Shown: positions 1 through 8,711, numbered from the stretch's first letter. The stretch is DNA of 64,000 nt from CAZKEW01 sp964558915 (GCA_964558915.1 CAZLFV010000004.1:1-64000); one strand, 5' to 3'. Notes: generated from the letters alone by a model not told the origin. Made by a program: numbers and translations.

Positions 1-127
1 ATTTCCTCGCTGGGGAAATCGCAGCGTGACTTCGAGCCACATCTCCCGAGCCTCGCCGGAGGGGTGAACCGCGCAGGACCCACCCCTCATCACCGAAACG
101 GATCCGCTTGCTAGCCCGAAAGCTTTG
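1..127. other. Window edge downstream of the moaD-like gene
   Basis: This stretch lies 3' of the minus-strand moaD-like gene. It contains an 8-bp perfect hairpin (59-88). On the minus strand an open frame begins with ATG at 42 (reading MWLEVTLRFP) and runs off the window edge; it has a GGGAG directly in front of the ATG, too close for a normal Shine-Dalgarno. Fourteen codons are not enough to call a gene, so I record only that another gene may begin here. Confidence 0.3.
59..88. repeat. Hairpin, 8-bp stem, after the moaD-like gene
   Basis: GAGGGGTG at 59-66 and CACCCCTC at 81-88 are perfect complements around a 14-nt loop. It sits about 40 bases beyond the stop of the last gene of the pilus operon. 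No T-run follows on the minus strand, so it is not a canonical intrinsic terminator; it could slow transcription, stabilise the 3' end, or be part of a leader for a gene beyond the window. Confidence 0.5.
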
Positions 128-406
128 TTACCCGCCTCCGAGATAGGGGAAAATGGCGATAATATCACCGTCTGAAAGAGGAGCAGTCAGGCCACCCAAT
201 GACTCGACGGGCATGCCGTTCATAATGATAACCGTCTGGGGATTCAGCTTTTCCTCTTCCGCAAAGATGTATTTTTCCCGCTCGGCCGTAGTGCACAGGA
301 CCTTGAGGAGGTCGCGAAGACGAGATCCACCGGCCAGTCGAACCTCCCTCTCACGTTCTCCAAAAATATCACGGAAATAGGCCAGGAACTTGACCTTGAT
401 GGTCAT
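128..406 (-). CDS. MoaD/ThiS-type sulfur carrier protein
   Basis: A 92-residue beta-grasp protein of the MoaD/ThiS family. Such proteins carry sulfur as a C-terminal Gly-Gly thiocarboxylate, usually for the dithiolene of molybdopterin or for thiazole. The sequence shows the expected features: the N-terminal strand (IKVKFLAYFRD), a central IMNGMPV segment, the acidic LSDGDIIAIFP segment and a glycine tail, LGGG. Its length and the YFRD/SDGD pattern fit MoaD better than ThiS. It is the last gene of the minus-strand operon, four bases after the P-loop NTPase. No moaE, moeB or other cofactor gene lies nearby, so the sulfur acceptor is unknown, and the link to the pilus genes may be only positional. 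Confidence 0.82.
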   Translation of the reverse strand: MTIKVKFLAYFRDIFGEREREVRLAGGSRLRDLLKVLCTTAEREKYIFAEEEKLNPQTVIIMNGMPVESLGGLTAPLSDGDIIAIFPYLGGG

Positions 407-410
407 GTCT

Positions 411-923
411 TTAGCTCCCGATTTTCTCCCGCAGCAAGTCGGGGGTATCGCGGTCCTCGATATCGAAGACCTGCAATGGAACCATCTTCAGGCGGTCCCG
501 AAACTCTGCCAGGGCACTTCGCCGCACGACCAGAAGACAGCGCAGGGCCGGATCGGGCAAGACCGATTGAAGCGCCGGCCATATTCCCCTTCCTTGAAGT
601 TCCAGAGGACCGGCTTCATCGATAATGAGTAGATTCGTTCTGCGCCAGCGAAGTACTATCTTTTTCGCTGTCTCCAGAGCGTCGGGGATGAAAAAAAACG
701 GTCCGACCTTTTCACTGTCTGTGGGGCCTTCTTTCCGGAGATAGGGCAGTCTTTTTTTTCTCCTCAGGTCAAAAAGATCGTACCCGATAATCTCTCCGCC
801 TCTCAGCACGGCTAGGCTCAGGAAGCCATCCAGCCCAATTCCCTGTCTGTTCCATTCTCCAACAAGCTTCCGGAGGAGGCTCGTCTTTCCGGAATGAACC
901 GGACCCGTGAGTACGAAGATCAT
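411..923 (-). CDS. THEP1-like P-loop nucleoside-triphosphatase
   Basis: A 170-residue P-loop NTPase resembling the THEP1/NTPase_1 family, whose known members hydrolyse nucleoside triphosphates in vitro and have poorly defined cellular roles. Visible motifs are Walker A GPVHSGKT at residues 7-14 right at the N-terminus, and a Walker B segment LLIIDEAGPLE around 98-108, which is typical of the family. The length (about 170-180) is normal. It lies 61 bases downstream of the secretin gene and 4 bases upstream of the MoaD-like gene. Pairing with a MoaD-like protein suggests a cofactor or nucleotide-related role, but MobB (molybdopterin-guanine dinucleotide synthesis) also has an N-terminal P-loop and is a weaker alternative. 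Function is inferred from family only. Confidence 0.75.
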   Translation of the reverse strand: MIFVLTGPVHSGKTSLLRKLVGEWNRQGIGLDGFLSLAVLRGGEIIGYDLFDLRRKKRLPYLRKEGPTDSEKVGPFFFIPDALETAKKIVLRWRRTNLLIIDEAGPLELQGRGIWPALQSVLPDPALRCLLVVRRSALAEFRDRLKMVPLQVFDIEDRDTPDLLREKIGS

Positions 924-984
924 GAGCCAAAAATAAACTAGAAAAACAGAGAAGTCAAAAAGAGCAGATGGGTCTCCTGAATCT

Positions 985-3156
985 TCAGCGGACAGCGACC
1001 TTCGAATCCCGGCTTACAAATCTCACGGGCTGGCCCGTCGGAGCGTTGGCAGAAATGCTCGTCACAGCAATGCTTGTCTCTCCTTGAGCCACCGCCTCAC
1101 AGACAAGAACGGCCAGGCCTCCTCCTCCCTTGAAGCCTCGATTGACCTGAGGGCTGGAGAGCCCGATCGTGCAGCTTCCTCCGGGATTGTTCACATTCTT
1201 CAGGAACGGGGCCTTCCCTCCCATCTGCCGGGTCAGGTCGCCTTCGATGACGTCCTTGAGTTTGATGACCTGGGGGTTAAAACTTAAGTTCAGCGACAGG
1301 TTGCCGACTTCCTGCTGCGTTCTTAAGTTGACGCTAACCCGAAACTCCCTTCCCTGAGGGACCTCAAAACTCGCTGGGTCAAGGGAGATTTGGTTAGCCC
1401 CGGGCTCCTCGCTGGGCTGCTCCGCCGGCTCTTCCTCTACCCCCGTTATCTCTCTTTTTTCCCCGATTCCCTCGGATACGAGGATCCCTTCTCCGGGAGC
1501 GCGTTCTTCTTTTCCTGCCGTACTTACGCCCTCGAGCTGAACCCAAAGCGGCTTGCGATCCTCGGCCGTTTGGGGAACGGAACGAATGATATAGGGAGTA
1601 ATGGTCATGATGAGTTCAGTCTTGTCGATGGTCTGGTCGGTTACGCCGAAAAGGCTGCCCAGGACGGGAATGCTCGTGAGCCCGGCAATGCCGCGGAGAG
1701 ATTTTCTCTCTTCATCTCTGAGGAGGCCGGCCAAAAGGTTTGTCTCTCCATCCTTGAGCCTGAGCGTATTCTTGACTTTTCGGGTGCCGATGATAGGGAT
1801 ATCCGCGTACCCGCTCCCGGCTATATTGGTAATCTCCAGTTCGATCTCTAGGGTGATTTCGCCCTCGATGTGAATCTTCGGCTTAATCTTGATTTTGAAC
1901 CCGACATCCTGATAAGTAAAGGATGTCACAGGCTGCTGATTGACGCCGCCCGCCGCAATGGGAGTAAAAGTCGTCTGAGGAATGGGCACCTGCTGCCCGA
2001 TCATCGTCTCGATGTCCTCATCGCTGACGCCCCTAAGCCTCGGCTGCGCCAGGACTTTGGTATCTGCATCGGATGCCAGAAACCTGATGAAGGCCGTCGG
2101 CAAGTTGATCTGGTAGCTGCTCGTTTCACCCAAGGCGATCTCCCCAAGGTTATACCAGCCGGCGTTTGCCTCACCCTCAACTGCCCCGGGTCCAGCGTAT
2201 CTAAAACCCACGGCCTCGTCGATGTCCAGCCCGATCTGCCTGAGTTTCTGGCGGGACACTTCCATAATCTCGAGGTCTATGATGATCTCTCCCTTGGGCT
2301 TGTCCCATTTTCTGATCAGCTCGGCAGCCAGTTCGAGGTTCGCCGGCGTATCTCTCACAGTGACCGTGTTAAGGGTTTTATCCACGAAAATATTGGGGGC
2401 GCGGTATTGCGTCCGGAGCATCTGTTGCAGGGCGGCAAAAATATCCTGGGCATTGATATTGGACAGGTAAAAGACCATGATGGCGTTCTGCTCGTACTGG
2501 ATTCTCTTGACCGGCTGGTCGGGAACGATGATGACCGTCCTCTCATCGATCACGCGGTAAAAATTCTTGCTGGCAAGACAGAGATAGCCCACCGCTTCTT
2601 CAAATTCTCTCCCCGAAAGGTCGATGGAGAGGGGCATATCCTTGAAGAGTTCGTCGAAAATGATGTTGATCTGGGCATGTTTTCCAAGAGCTTGGAAAAT
2701 CGAGCGCAGGCTGGCTTCAGTGAACTTGAGCTCGATCTTTTCGGGGCCCACTTTCAGCTTGACCGGGTAGCCCAGCTTCTCCATTTTCAGCGCTTCTTTC
2801 GGGGCGGGCTCTTGAAAGGTTCGCCTCATTTCCTCGATAATGGCTCTATTGGAAGGATCATAAGAAAGCGCCTTCTGGTATTCCTTGGTCGCTTCGTCTT
2901 TCTTTCCATCTCGAAAGAGCCTTCTCGCTTCCTGGAGATGGGACAAGCTGGCGGAAATCCTCACCCGGGTCAAGGAGAGCTTGTAGGTATAATCCTTCGG
3001 GTTTTCGGCAATCGCTTTCTCGTAATAACTGATGGCTTCATCCCAGTTCCTGTTCACCTCAGCCTGGGCCCCAAGGTTGTAATAATGGGAGCTGAAGCTC
3101 GCGCAACTCCAGAACGATAGCGCCGCTATAATTAATATCAAGCTGCGTTTTCTCAT
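985..3156 (-). CDS. Secretin (PilQ/GspD type) with TPR and cohesin-like domains
   Basis: Outer-membrane secretin that would form the gated channel of the pilus or type II secretion machine. Start choice: an ATG at 3162 has AAGGAG only one base away, while the ATG at 3156 has it at seven bases, so 3156 is preferred (723 residues). The N-terminus is a signal peptide ending FWSC, suggesting a lipoprotein, although the lipobox is imperfect. TPR-like helices follow (residues 25-100), then secretin N-domains (about 130-300), and the secretin core (about 330-540) with VPIPQTT and the conserved LLAGLLRDEE...IPVLGSLFG signature. A C-terminal cohesin-like domain (about 595-715) follows an acidic linker. 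Secretins of this TPR-secretin-cohesin type are common in Acidobacteriota. Last core gene of the assembly operon; its ATG overlaps the upstream stop. Confidence 0.9.
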   Translation of the reverse strand: MRKRSLILIIAALSFWSCASFSSHYYNLGAQAEVNRNWDEAISYYEKAIAENPKDYTYKLSLTRVRISASLSHLQEARRLFRDGKKDEATKEYQKALSYDPSNRAIIEEMRRTFQEPAPKEALKMEKLGYPVKLKVGPEKIELKFTEASLRSIFQALGKHAQINIIFDELFKDMPLSIDLSGREFEEAVGYLCLASKNFYRVIDERTVIIVPDQPVKRIQYEQNAIMVFYLSNINAQDIFAALQQMLRTQYRAPNIFVDKTLNTVTVRDTPANLELAAELIRKWDKPKGEIIIDLEIMEVSRQKLRQIGLDIDEAVGFRYAGPGAVEGEANAGWYNLGEIALGETSSYQINLPTAFIRFLASDADTKVLAQPRLRGVSDEDIETMIGQQVPIPQTTFTPIAAGGVNQQPVTSFTYQDVGFKIKIKPKIHIEGEITLEIELEITNIAGSGYADIPIIGTRKVKNTLRLKDGETNLLAGLLRDEERKSLRGIAGLTSIPVLGSLFGVTDQTIDKTELIMTITPYIIRSVPQTAEDRKPLWVQLEGVSTAGKEERAPGEGILVSEGIGEKREITGVEEEPAEQPSEEPGANQISLDPASFEVPQGREFRVSVNLRTQQEVGNLSLNLSFNPQVIKLKDVIEGDLTRQMGGKAPFLKNVNNPGGSCTIGLSSPQVNRGFKGGGGLAVLVCEAVAQGETSIAVTSISANAPTGQPVRFVSRDSKVAVR

Positions 3157-3158
3157 CG

Positions 3159-3671
3159 TCATTCTCCTTCTAAGGAAAATTTCCTTGTCGTGGAGTCGGG
3201 CATGACGACTTCCAACTCCCGCGGAGTGATTTTTCCGATCCGAATACCCTCCAATACTACTTCTCCCTCTATTACAGCCATTGGCTGGCCTTCCAGGATG
3301 ACCAAAGCAGTTATTTTTTGTGAGGACCTGGTATATTCGATAAAGCCGATGTACCTAAGATTGACATTCAGGGTCGGAGGAGCTTGCGCTTGTTCCCCCT
3401 GAGTTTCAACCTGCTCCGAGGCAATTAACGGGGATGGCTCCTCGATGATCGGCCGCGCCGTGGCTCCAAACGATGGCTCCGGAGAAAATATGTTCCTTTT
3501 GGAGACGACAGGCGCGTCTCTCTGGACGCGGAGCAAGTCCATCCTGATGAGACTCATTTTTGACCTTTCCCTGGAGGAGTTTTGGGCCGAGGGGAGAGCA
3601 ACCGCCCCCGCGCCAACTCGGCCAACCCAGATAAAAACCCAAACGACCGCCAGAATCTTAGATACTCTCAT
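3159..3671 (-). CDS. PilP/GspC-like inner-membrane periplasmic linker
   Basis: A 170-residue protein with an N-terminal hydrophobic segment (residues 5-25), a proline- and glutamate-rich linker and a C-terminal small beta domain containing LRYIGFIEY, ALVILEGQPMAVIEGEVV and a KITPREL segment. That layout matches PilP or the homology region of GspC, which connects the inner-membrane PilN/PilO ring to the secretin. The NIFSP motif near residue 65 is typical of GspC-like proteins. The ATG at 3671 is chosen over an upstream TTG at 3689 because the signal-anchor starts there; it overlaps the 3' end of pilO by 14 bases, and its own stop overlaps the secretin start. Assignment rests on domain layout and gene order; sequence identity to characterised PilP is probably low. 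Confidence 0.75.
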   Translation of the reverse strand: MRVSKILAVVWVFIWVGRVGAGAVALPSAQNSSRERSKMSLIRMDLLRVQRDAPVVSKRNIFSPEPSFGATARPIIEEPSPLIASEQVETQGEQAQAPPTLNVNLRYIGFIEYTRSSQKITALVILEGQPMAVIEGEVVLEGIRIGKITPRELEVVMPDSTTRKFSLEGE

Positions 3672-4221
3672 AGTATCCCGCCAGAACAACCCTGAGTTCG
3701 AGGACGTTTCCGCCGGCGCTGACCTTTATAAAGTCGATTTTCTCGAGGACAAGGAATTTCGGAAATCGTTCGACCGTGTCGAGGAATCTCTTAAGAATAG
3801 GATAGGATCCGGTAAAGGTAAAAGTGACATTGACCCGCCTAAAGCTCCCCTTTTCTAGGTTCATGTAGTTATACCGAATGGAGCGCAGGGCGATTCCGGA
3901 TTCGGCCAGAATTTTTTGGAGGTCCACTCGGAGTTCGTTGAGGCCCTCAGTCTCTTTAAAAAAGTACCTTTTTTTCAGTTCGGCCATATCCTGCTCTGCC
4001 TGCTCCCATCTCGAGCATTCCTCAGCGCTGGCGCTTAGGGATCCGGTCGCTTCGGAGGCGACTTTCTCCCTGACCTGGAGATCGCTTTCCAAACCAAGAT
4101 ACCGGCGCCGCTGACCCAGGGAGAAGAACACGAAAAAGGCCAGGACAAGAAGAAAGGCAAGGGCCAACACACGGAGAAGCCTTTTCTCGTTTTCGTTCAA
4201 AACGCTAAATATTTCTATCAT
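3658..4221 (-). CDS. pilO: PilO-like pilus assembly protein
   Basis: A 187-residue bitopic protein with a short cytoplasmic start, one membrane helix at about residues 17-36 (LLRVLALAFLLVLAFFVFF), a coiled-coil stretch rich in Glu, Arg and Gln (about 40-95) and a periplasmic ferredoxin-like domain with FTGSYPILKRFLDTVERFPKF. The last motif is typical of PilO/GspM. PilO dimerises with PilN and aligns the inner-membrane platform with PilP and the secretin. It overlaps pilN at its start (4205-4221) and the PilP-like gene at its end, which indicates translational coupling. Confidence 0.85.
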   Translation of the reverse strand: MIEIFSVLNENEKRLLRVLALAFLLVLAFFVFFSLGQRRRYLGLESDLQVREKVASEATGSLSASAEECSRWEQAEQDMAELKKRYFFKETEGLNELRVDLQKILAESGIALRSIRYNYMNLEKGSFRRVNVTFTFTGSYPILKRFLDTVERFPKFLVLEKIDFIKVSAGGNVLELRVVLAGYYESI

Positions 4222-4762
4222 AGCTGACTGTGATTTCCGAAGTCAGTTGACCCTGTTCATTTCTCTCTTCGCTTTCCACCAGGGGCAGACTGAAGTTCTG
4301 GGCCTGAAGATTACTGATCAGTTTGAGAAGGTCATCCAGGCTTTCGGAGACGACCTTAAACCGAACCTGGACTCGGGAATCGTCGACGAGCGTGGGGGCC
4401 AAGGAGAGAATATAGCTTGGGCCGGGAAGGCAGTCTTCGAGCCGGGAAAAAAATCCGGTCCAGGAAAAGCTCTTCTTCAGGATAATGCGGTTGATCAGGT
4501 CAATTTTATCTTTGTCCCGACTCGCGGCCTCCTTGCTCTTGGCCACAAGCCGTGTCCTCTCTTTTTGATCCGCGAGGATGGCCTCATTGACTTTTTTAAG
4601 AGAGATTTTGACCGTTCTTTTCTTCACGTTGAAATGGAAAAAAAGGACAGCGGAAAAAAGGGCTAAAACAAGAAGCGCGGTTCCGACAAAGCCCGCCAGG
4701 ACAAGAAAGAGCCTCCTGTTGCGCAAAGGGGAGGCCGCCAAGTTCAGATGAATTCGTTTCAT
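4205..4762 (-). CDS. pilN: PilN-like pilus assembly protein
   Basis: A 185-residue protein beginning MKRIHLNLAASPLRNRR, which matches the conserved N-terminal IN(L)xxxPxR peptide by which PilN docks into the PilM cleft. A membrane helix follows at about residues 20-43, then a helical stretch and a periplasmic domain. Inner-membrane partner of PilO and PilM in type IV pilus assembly, GspL C-terminal part in type II secretion. The ATG overlaps the end of pilM by four bases. The docking peptide together with gene order makes the assignment firm. Confidence 0.87.
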   Translation of the reverse strand: MKRIHLNLAASPLRNRRLFLVLAGFVGTALLVLALFSAVLFFHFNVKKRTVKISLKKVNEAILADQKERTRLVAKSKEAASRDKDKIDLINRIILKKSFSWTGFFSRLEDCLPGPSYILSLAPTLVDDSRVQVRFKVVSESLDDLLKLISNLQAQNFSLPLVESEERNEQGQLTSEITVSYDRNI

Positions 4763-5697
4763 GGAATCTGCCCGGCAAGGGGCATGAGGATCTCTCGATC
4801 CGAAGACCGAACCTCAGCCAGGAGGGGAGACTCGATTGCCCTGATGGCCAGCGAGAACCTATTGGCTAATTGAGAAATGACCTCCTCCTGCCCCCCACCT
4901 AAACTTGAGCGCAACCAGAGGGAGCGAACCTTGCGCTTTTCTTTATCTTCGATAAAATGAACTGTATTTTCAATTTCCTTTGCTACCATCTCGATTTTTT
5001 GCTTCGCCTGAACCAGATTTAGGGGTTCAACGGCAAAAGGCTTGAAACGATAAAGCATCAGTTCGGATTGCGTGACGGCCGCAAGACTGAATGAATCCTC
5101 CTCAATGTTAGCCGCCATGAAGTCTTTCTCGATTTCCCAATCGACGAGGTTGAGAAGACTCAGAGAGGGGCTCGTCATGATCCCGACGTCAAGGCCAAGG
5201 CCGGCAAATAAATCTTCATATTCCTGGAGAACAGCTGTTTTGGCCAAGGAAACAACCACCTTGACCGAAGAGCTCGAAGTCATGACTTGATAGGAAAGGC
5301 GGTTCTCTTCTGGCAGAACGGGCATTTGTTTCTTGATCCGCCAGCGAAGGAGCTTCTCTCTTTCCCGCTCCGACGGAGGAAAGGACTCAAAGGAAAGGAT
5401 AAAAACCTTCTGGCAGGCTTCCGGGATAAGGGCTGCCGCACTCTCCCTGGAGAACTTGAGCCCCTTCAGTCCCTTTTTTATGAGCCCGAGCAGAGTGGCC
5501 GCATCAGACATGTTCTTGCGGTCGAAATGCGGCTCGACAAGCCCTGCTGGCAAAGTCAGGGTCAAATGCTGTTTGATTGTTTTTTCCCTGACCGCGAGAT
5601 GAATTGCGCTGATATAAGATGAAGACACTTGGACCACCACCTGGGGACAGGGGGGCACCGTGAGGTAATTCTTCAGTTTCTTTATGAGTTGAGCCAT
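4759..5697 (-). CDS. pilM: PilM-like actin-fold pilus assembly protein
   Basis: A protein of about 312 residues with the actin-like PilM/GspL cytoplasmic fold. It has VVVQVSSSYISAIHL in the first phosphate-loop region, a long middle domain with LLRWRIKKQMP (typical of PilM) and a late region with the SLWLRSSLGGGQEEV segment in place of the usual GG. PilM binds the PilN N-terminus on the cytoplasmic side and links the platform to the ATPase. ATG at 5697 lies four bases after the gspE/pilB stop; an in-frame TTG at 5712 is an alternative start. The nucleotide-binding residues look weakly kept compared with canonical PilM, so ATP binding is uncertain. Confidence 0.82.
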   Translation of the reverse strand: MAQLIKKLKNYLTVPPCPQVVVQVSSSYISAIHLAVREKTIKQHLTLTLPAGLVEPHFDRKNMSDAATLLGLIKKGLKGLKFSRESAAALIPEACQKVFILSFESFPPSEREREKLLRWRIKKQMPVLPEENRLSYQVMTSSSSVKVVVSLAKTAVLQEYEDLFAGLGLDVGIMTSPSLSLLNLVDWEIEKDFMAANIEEDSFSLAAVTQSELMLYRFKPFAVEPLNLVQAKQKIEMVAKEIENTVHFIEDKEKRKVRSLWLRSSLGGGQEEVISQLANRFSLAIRAIESPLLAEVRSSDREILMPLAGQIP

Positions 5698-5701
5698 GCG
5701 T

Positions 5702-7312
5702 TCATTCGACAAAAGTCACTTTGTTCAACTCTTTGAGACTGGTCACCCCGCCGAGCACTTTTTCCAGTCCCACCTCTCTCAGGAAGACAATGCCCTCGTC
5801 CTTGGCCCTTTTTTTCACCTCCGAGAGCGGCTTCCTCTCCAAGATCATTTCCCTGATCACGTCGGATAATTCCAGGAGCTCGGCGATAGCCGTTCTTCCC
5901 TGGTAACCCGTAAGATTGCAGTCGGAACAGCCTCGGGCTTCATAGAATACCTGTTTCCTGTAGATGTCCGGCACCAAACCGGATTCGAGGAGCTGGTCGT
6001 CCCTGTATTTCACGGGATCTTTGCATCTCGGGCAAAGCACTCTCACCAGGCGTTGGGCCAGTATGCAGTTCAGGGCTGAAATGAAACTATAAGGGTCGAC
6101 CTGCATGTGCAGAAAACGACCGATCACATCAAAGACGTTATTGGCGTGGACAGTGGTGAAGACAAGATGGCCCGTCAGAGCGGATTGGATGGCGATCTGG
6201 GCTGTTTCCGGGTCTCTGATCTCCCCCACCATGATCTTGTCGGGGTCATGCCTCAGGATGGACCTCAGCCCGCGAGCAAAGGTGAGCCCCTTTTTTTCGT
6301 TCACCGGGATCTGCGTGATGCCGTCGATCTGGTACTCGACCGGGTCTTCGATGGTGATGATTTTGTCCTCCGGCGATTTGATCTCCGTCAGTGCGGCGTA
6401 CAGAGAGGTTGTCTTCCCGCTTCCCGTCGGCCCCGTGACGAGGATCATCCCGTAGGGCTGGGTGATGTACCGACGGAATTTTCGAAGCACATTGTCAGAA
6501 AAACCGAGGAGGTCCAGCTTTAACTCGGATATGGCCTCAGTAATCATCTCCTTATCGAGGATGCGGATGACCGCATCCTCGCCATAGATGCTCGGCATGA
6601 TAGAAACGCGGAAATCGATCGTCTTATCTTTGATCTTGAGCCGGAATCGTCCGTCCTGAGGGACGCGCCGTTCGGCAATATCCAGGTCGGACATGACCTT
6701 GATGCGGGAAATGATCGGCGACTGGAACTTCTTGTCAATCGGCTCCATCGCCTCATTCAGAACGCCGTCAATGCGGTACTTGATTTTGACTCCGTCTTCT
6801 CTGGACTCCACGTGGACATCGCTGGCCCTCTTCTGCACGGCCGTAAAAATGATGGTGTTGACCAATTTGATGATCGAACCATCCTGGTCAGCCAGTTTCT
6901 CCAGCGAAATGACCTCCTCCTCTTCTCCGCTCTCTTTCTCAACCACCTGGACGATGAAACCTTCCGTGGCGTCCTTGAGGACCTGGAGGGCTGTTTCACT
7001 TTTGCGCAGGGCTTCCTGAATGGCCCATTTGGAAGCGGCATAAACCTGGACTTTTTTCCCCAGATAGGACTCGATCGAGTCGATCGTCCCGATGTCCGAA
7101 GGGTCGGCGATGGCAATTTTGAGGGAATTGTCATTCTCCTCCAGCGGAATGAAATTGGCCCGGTACAAAAACTCGGGAGGGAAAGACTGGACGAGGTCCC
7201 GGTTGACAGCGTGAGCCGAGAGATCGATATAAGGGACGTTGTATCTTTCCGCGAGTTTCTTGGTTTCCGTTTCTTCGGCGAGGCTGATTCTTTTAGCGTC
7301 CTCTTTCTTCAT
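5702..7312 (-). CDS. pilB: Assembly ATPase, PilB/GspE family
   Basis: A 536-residue hexameric ATPase that would power pilus extension or pseudopilus growth. Domains: N-terminal MshEN-like region (about 15-110), N2 domain with ASDVHVES (163-170), and the catalytic core with Walker A GPTGSGKT (294-301), Asp box TIEDPVEYQ (320-328), Walker B MVGEIRDPET (361-370) and His box HLVFTTVHAN (382-391). The zinc-binding tetracysteine is present as CPRC (427-430) and CSDC (462-465). The tetracysteine and N-terminal domain mark an assembly ATPase, not the PilT retraction motor, and no PilT is present in the window. It follows the platform gene by two bases. PilB and GspE cannot be separated on motifs alone. 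Confidence 0.93.
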   Translation of the reverse strand: MKKEDAKRISLAEETETKKLAERYNVPYIDLSAHAVNRDLVQSFPPEFLYRANFIPLEENDNSLKIAIADPSDIGTIDSIESYLGKKVQVYAASKWAIQEALRKSETALQVLKDATEGFIVQVVEKESGEEEEVISLEKLADQDGSIIKLVNTIIFTAVQKRASDVHVESREDGVKIKYRIDGVLNEAMEPIDKKFQSPIISRIKVMSDLDIAERRVPQDGRFRLKIKDKTIDFRVSIMPSIYGEDAVIRILDKEMITEAISELKLDLLGFSDNVLRKFRRYITQPYGMILVTGPTGSGKTTSLYAALTEIKSPEDKIITIEDPVEYQIDGITQIPVNEKKGLTFARGLRSILRHDPDKIMVGEIRDPETAQIAIQSALTGHLVFTTVHANNVFDVIGRFLHMQVDPYSFISALNCILAQRLVRVLCPRCKDPVKYRDDQLLESGLVPDIYRKQVFYEARGCSDCNLTGYQGRTAIAELLELSDVIREMILERKPLSEVKKRAKDEGIVFLREVGLEKVLGGVTSLKELNKVTFVE

Positions 7313-7314
7313 GT

Positions 7315-8523
7315 TTATCTCGTGACTCTGATAATATTAAAAATGGGAAGATAGACGGCCAGCAACATCAAGGCGACGAGGAGCCCCATGAAGATGATAA
7401 TGACCGGTTCTATTAACGAGACAAACGTGTCGATTCTGGCTTGGATTTTTTCGTTATGGACATCGGCGACTTCCCTGAGCATGCCGTGCAAATTGGCCGA
7501 ATTTTCTCCAATGCGCACCATATCGATGGCCAACTGGCTAAAAAAACCGGTCCGTCCCAAGGAATCAGATAGACTGCCTCCGTTCCTGATGTCATCCGGA
7601 ACATGGCGCGTCCGTCTGGCCAGAAACTTGTTCGGAATGGCTTGAGAGGCGATGGGAAGGGCCTGGAGCAACGTGATGCCCGCCTCCAAGAGAAGTCCGA
7701 GAGTCCGGCTGAAGAGAGAAATGGCCGTTTCTGTCCAGACCGCCCGGGCATAGGGAATCTTGAGCTTGAGCCGATTCAGGAAGATATTCGTTTTCTCGTT
7801 CTTCTTAAGTTGCCCAAGGACCAGGATAAGGACGATCAGCAAGACAATCGCATAGGGCGTCAGTATTCTCAGGACTCCGGCAAAGCCGATCAGCAGACGA
7901 GTTATGCCAGGAAGCTGGGCCTCGAAATCCGTATAAAACCCGGAAAAACGTGGCAAAACAAAATTGACCAGAACGGCCATCAAAATCAGGGAGAAGACCA
8001 GGAGGAGCGTGGGATAGATGAGGGCAGCCCTGATCCGGGCCTTTGTCTGGGCAATCACTCGGGCGTAGTCGATATACCGCCCGATCAATCCAGGTAAATT
8101 CCCGCTTTGCTCTCCAGCCAAGAGAGAGGCGGTATAAACCTTGCCAAAATCCTTCTCAAACGGGCCGAAGGCTTCCGAAAGCGACTTGCCGCCCCGAATC
8201 TCTGCTTTCACCTTTACGAACATTTCCCTAAGATGGACATTCTTCGTCCGGCTGGCGATCAGCTCGATGCTCTTGAGGATAGGATAGCCAGCCCGGAGAA
8301 GAGCCATGAGCTCCTGATTAAACAGGATAAAGTCTTTGTCTTTGACTTTCTTCTCAAACGGAAGGGCCGGGAAAGGCAATTTTTTCCAGTCTTTCTTGAC
8401 GGACAGGACGCAAAATCCTTCCGACTCAAAGTGCTTCCGGCATTCCTCGACTGAGGGGGCCAGAAAAGACTGGTTAAGATAGCGACCGTCCTCGGTGGCC
8501 AAGCGGCAGAGGAAATAGGGCAT
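7315..8523 (-). CDS. pilC: Inner-membrane platform protein, PilC/GspF family
   Basis: About 402 residues with two repeats of the T2SSF domain (roughly 65-190 and 270-395) and three strongly hydrophobic segments (about 170-190, 220-245, 370-395). The repeats carry the family pattern LLRAGYPILKSIELIASRT and LLLEAGITLLQALPIASQA. The protein anchors the assembly ATPase in the inner membrane. First gene of the operon. ATG at 8523 is preferred over an in-frame TTG at 8535. A TTGACA-17-TAATAT promoter lies at 8573-8601, giving a leader of roughly 40 nt with no recognisable Shine-Dalgarno. Confidence 0.92.
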   Translation of the reverse strand: MPYFLCRLATEDGRYLNQSFLAPSVEECRKHFESEGFCVLSVKKDWKKLPFPALPFEKKVKDKDFILFNQELMALLRAGYPILKSIELIASRTKNVHLREMFVKVKAEIRGGKSLSEAFGPFEKDFGKVYTASLLAGEQSGNLPGLIGRYIDYARVIAQTKARIRAALIYPTLLLVFSLILMAVLVNFVLPRFSGFYTDFEAQLPGITRLLIGFAGVLRILTPYAIVLLIVLILVLGQLKKNEKTNIFLNRLKLKIPYARAVWTETAISLFSRTLGLLLEAGITLLQALPIASQAIPNKFLARRTRHVPDDIRNGGSLSDSLGRTGFFSQLAIDMVRIGENSANLHGMLREVADVHNEKIQARIDTFVSLIEPVIIIFMGLLVALMLLAVYLPIFNIIRVTR

Positions 8524-8572
8524 TTTATATATCAACCGACTTTTTCGTCAATTTTGAGTCAATGACACGTTC

Positions 8573-8601
8573 ATATTAGGTTATCCAACCGGCTTTGTCA
8601 A
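8573..8601 (-). promoter_or_regulatory. Promoter of the pilus assembly operon
   Basis: On the minus strand, TTGACA (8596-8601) and TAATAT (8573-8578) are separated by exactly 17 bases. It faces the pilC/gspF gene and is back to back with the plus-strand promoter at 8676. Predicted start of transcription is near 8566. Confidence 0.65.
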
Positions 8602-8675
8602 ATACGCCAAACCGGGACTTCTTCCCTCAAACCAAACCTTCCCCCTTGATTTTAGTCCATTCAGGCCTCTGGAAG

Positions 8676-8704
8676 TTGACAAAATATGGCAAAAGAATTA
8701 TTTT
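8676..8704 (+). promoter_or_regulatory. Promoter of the small exported protein / kinase operon
   Basis: TTGACA at 8676-8681 and TATTTT at 8699-8704 with a 17-base spacer. The -10 ends only 7 bases before the ATG at 8712, so the transcript should start at or next to the start codon (leaderless). Confidence 0.6.
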
Positions 8705-8711
8705 AAAAGCA

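Noticed and set aside
1..127. Molybdenum-cofactor riboswitch next to the MoaD-like gene
   Set aside because: The region is downstream of the gene on its strand, and beyond one hairpin I could not match the conserved core of the motif.
1870..3120. 416-codon open frame on the plus strand opposite the secretin
   Set aside because: Antisense to a secretin with clear domains; the product has no family pattern and no ribosome site.
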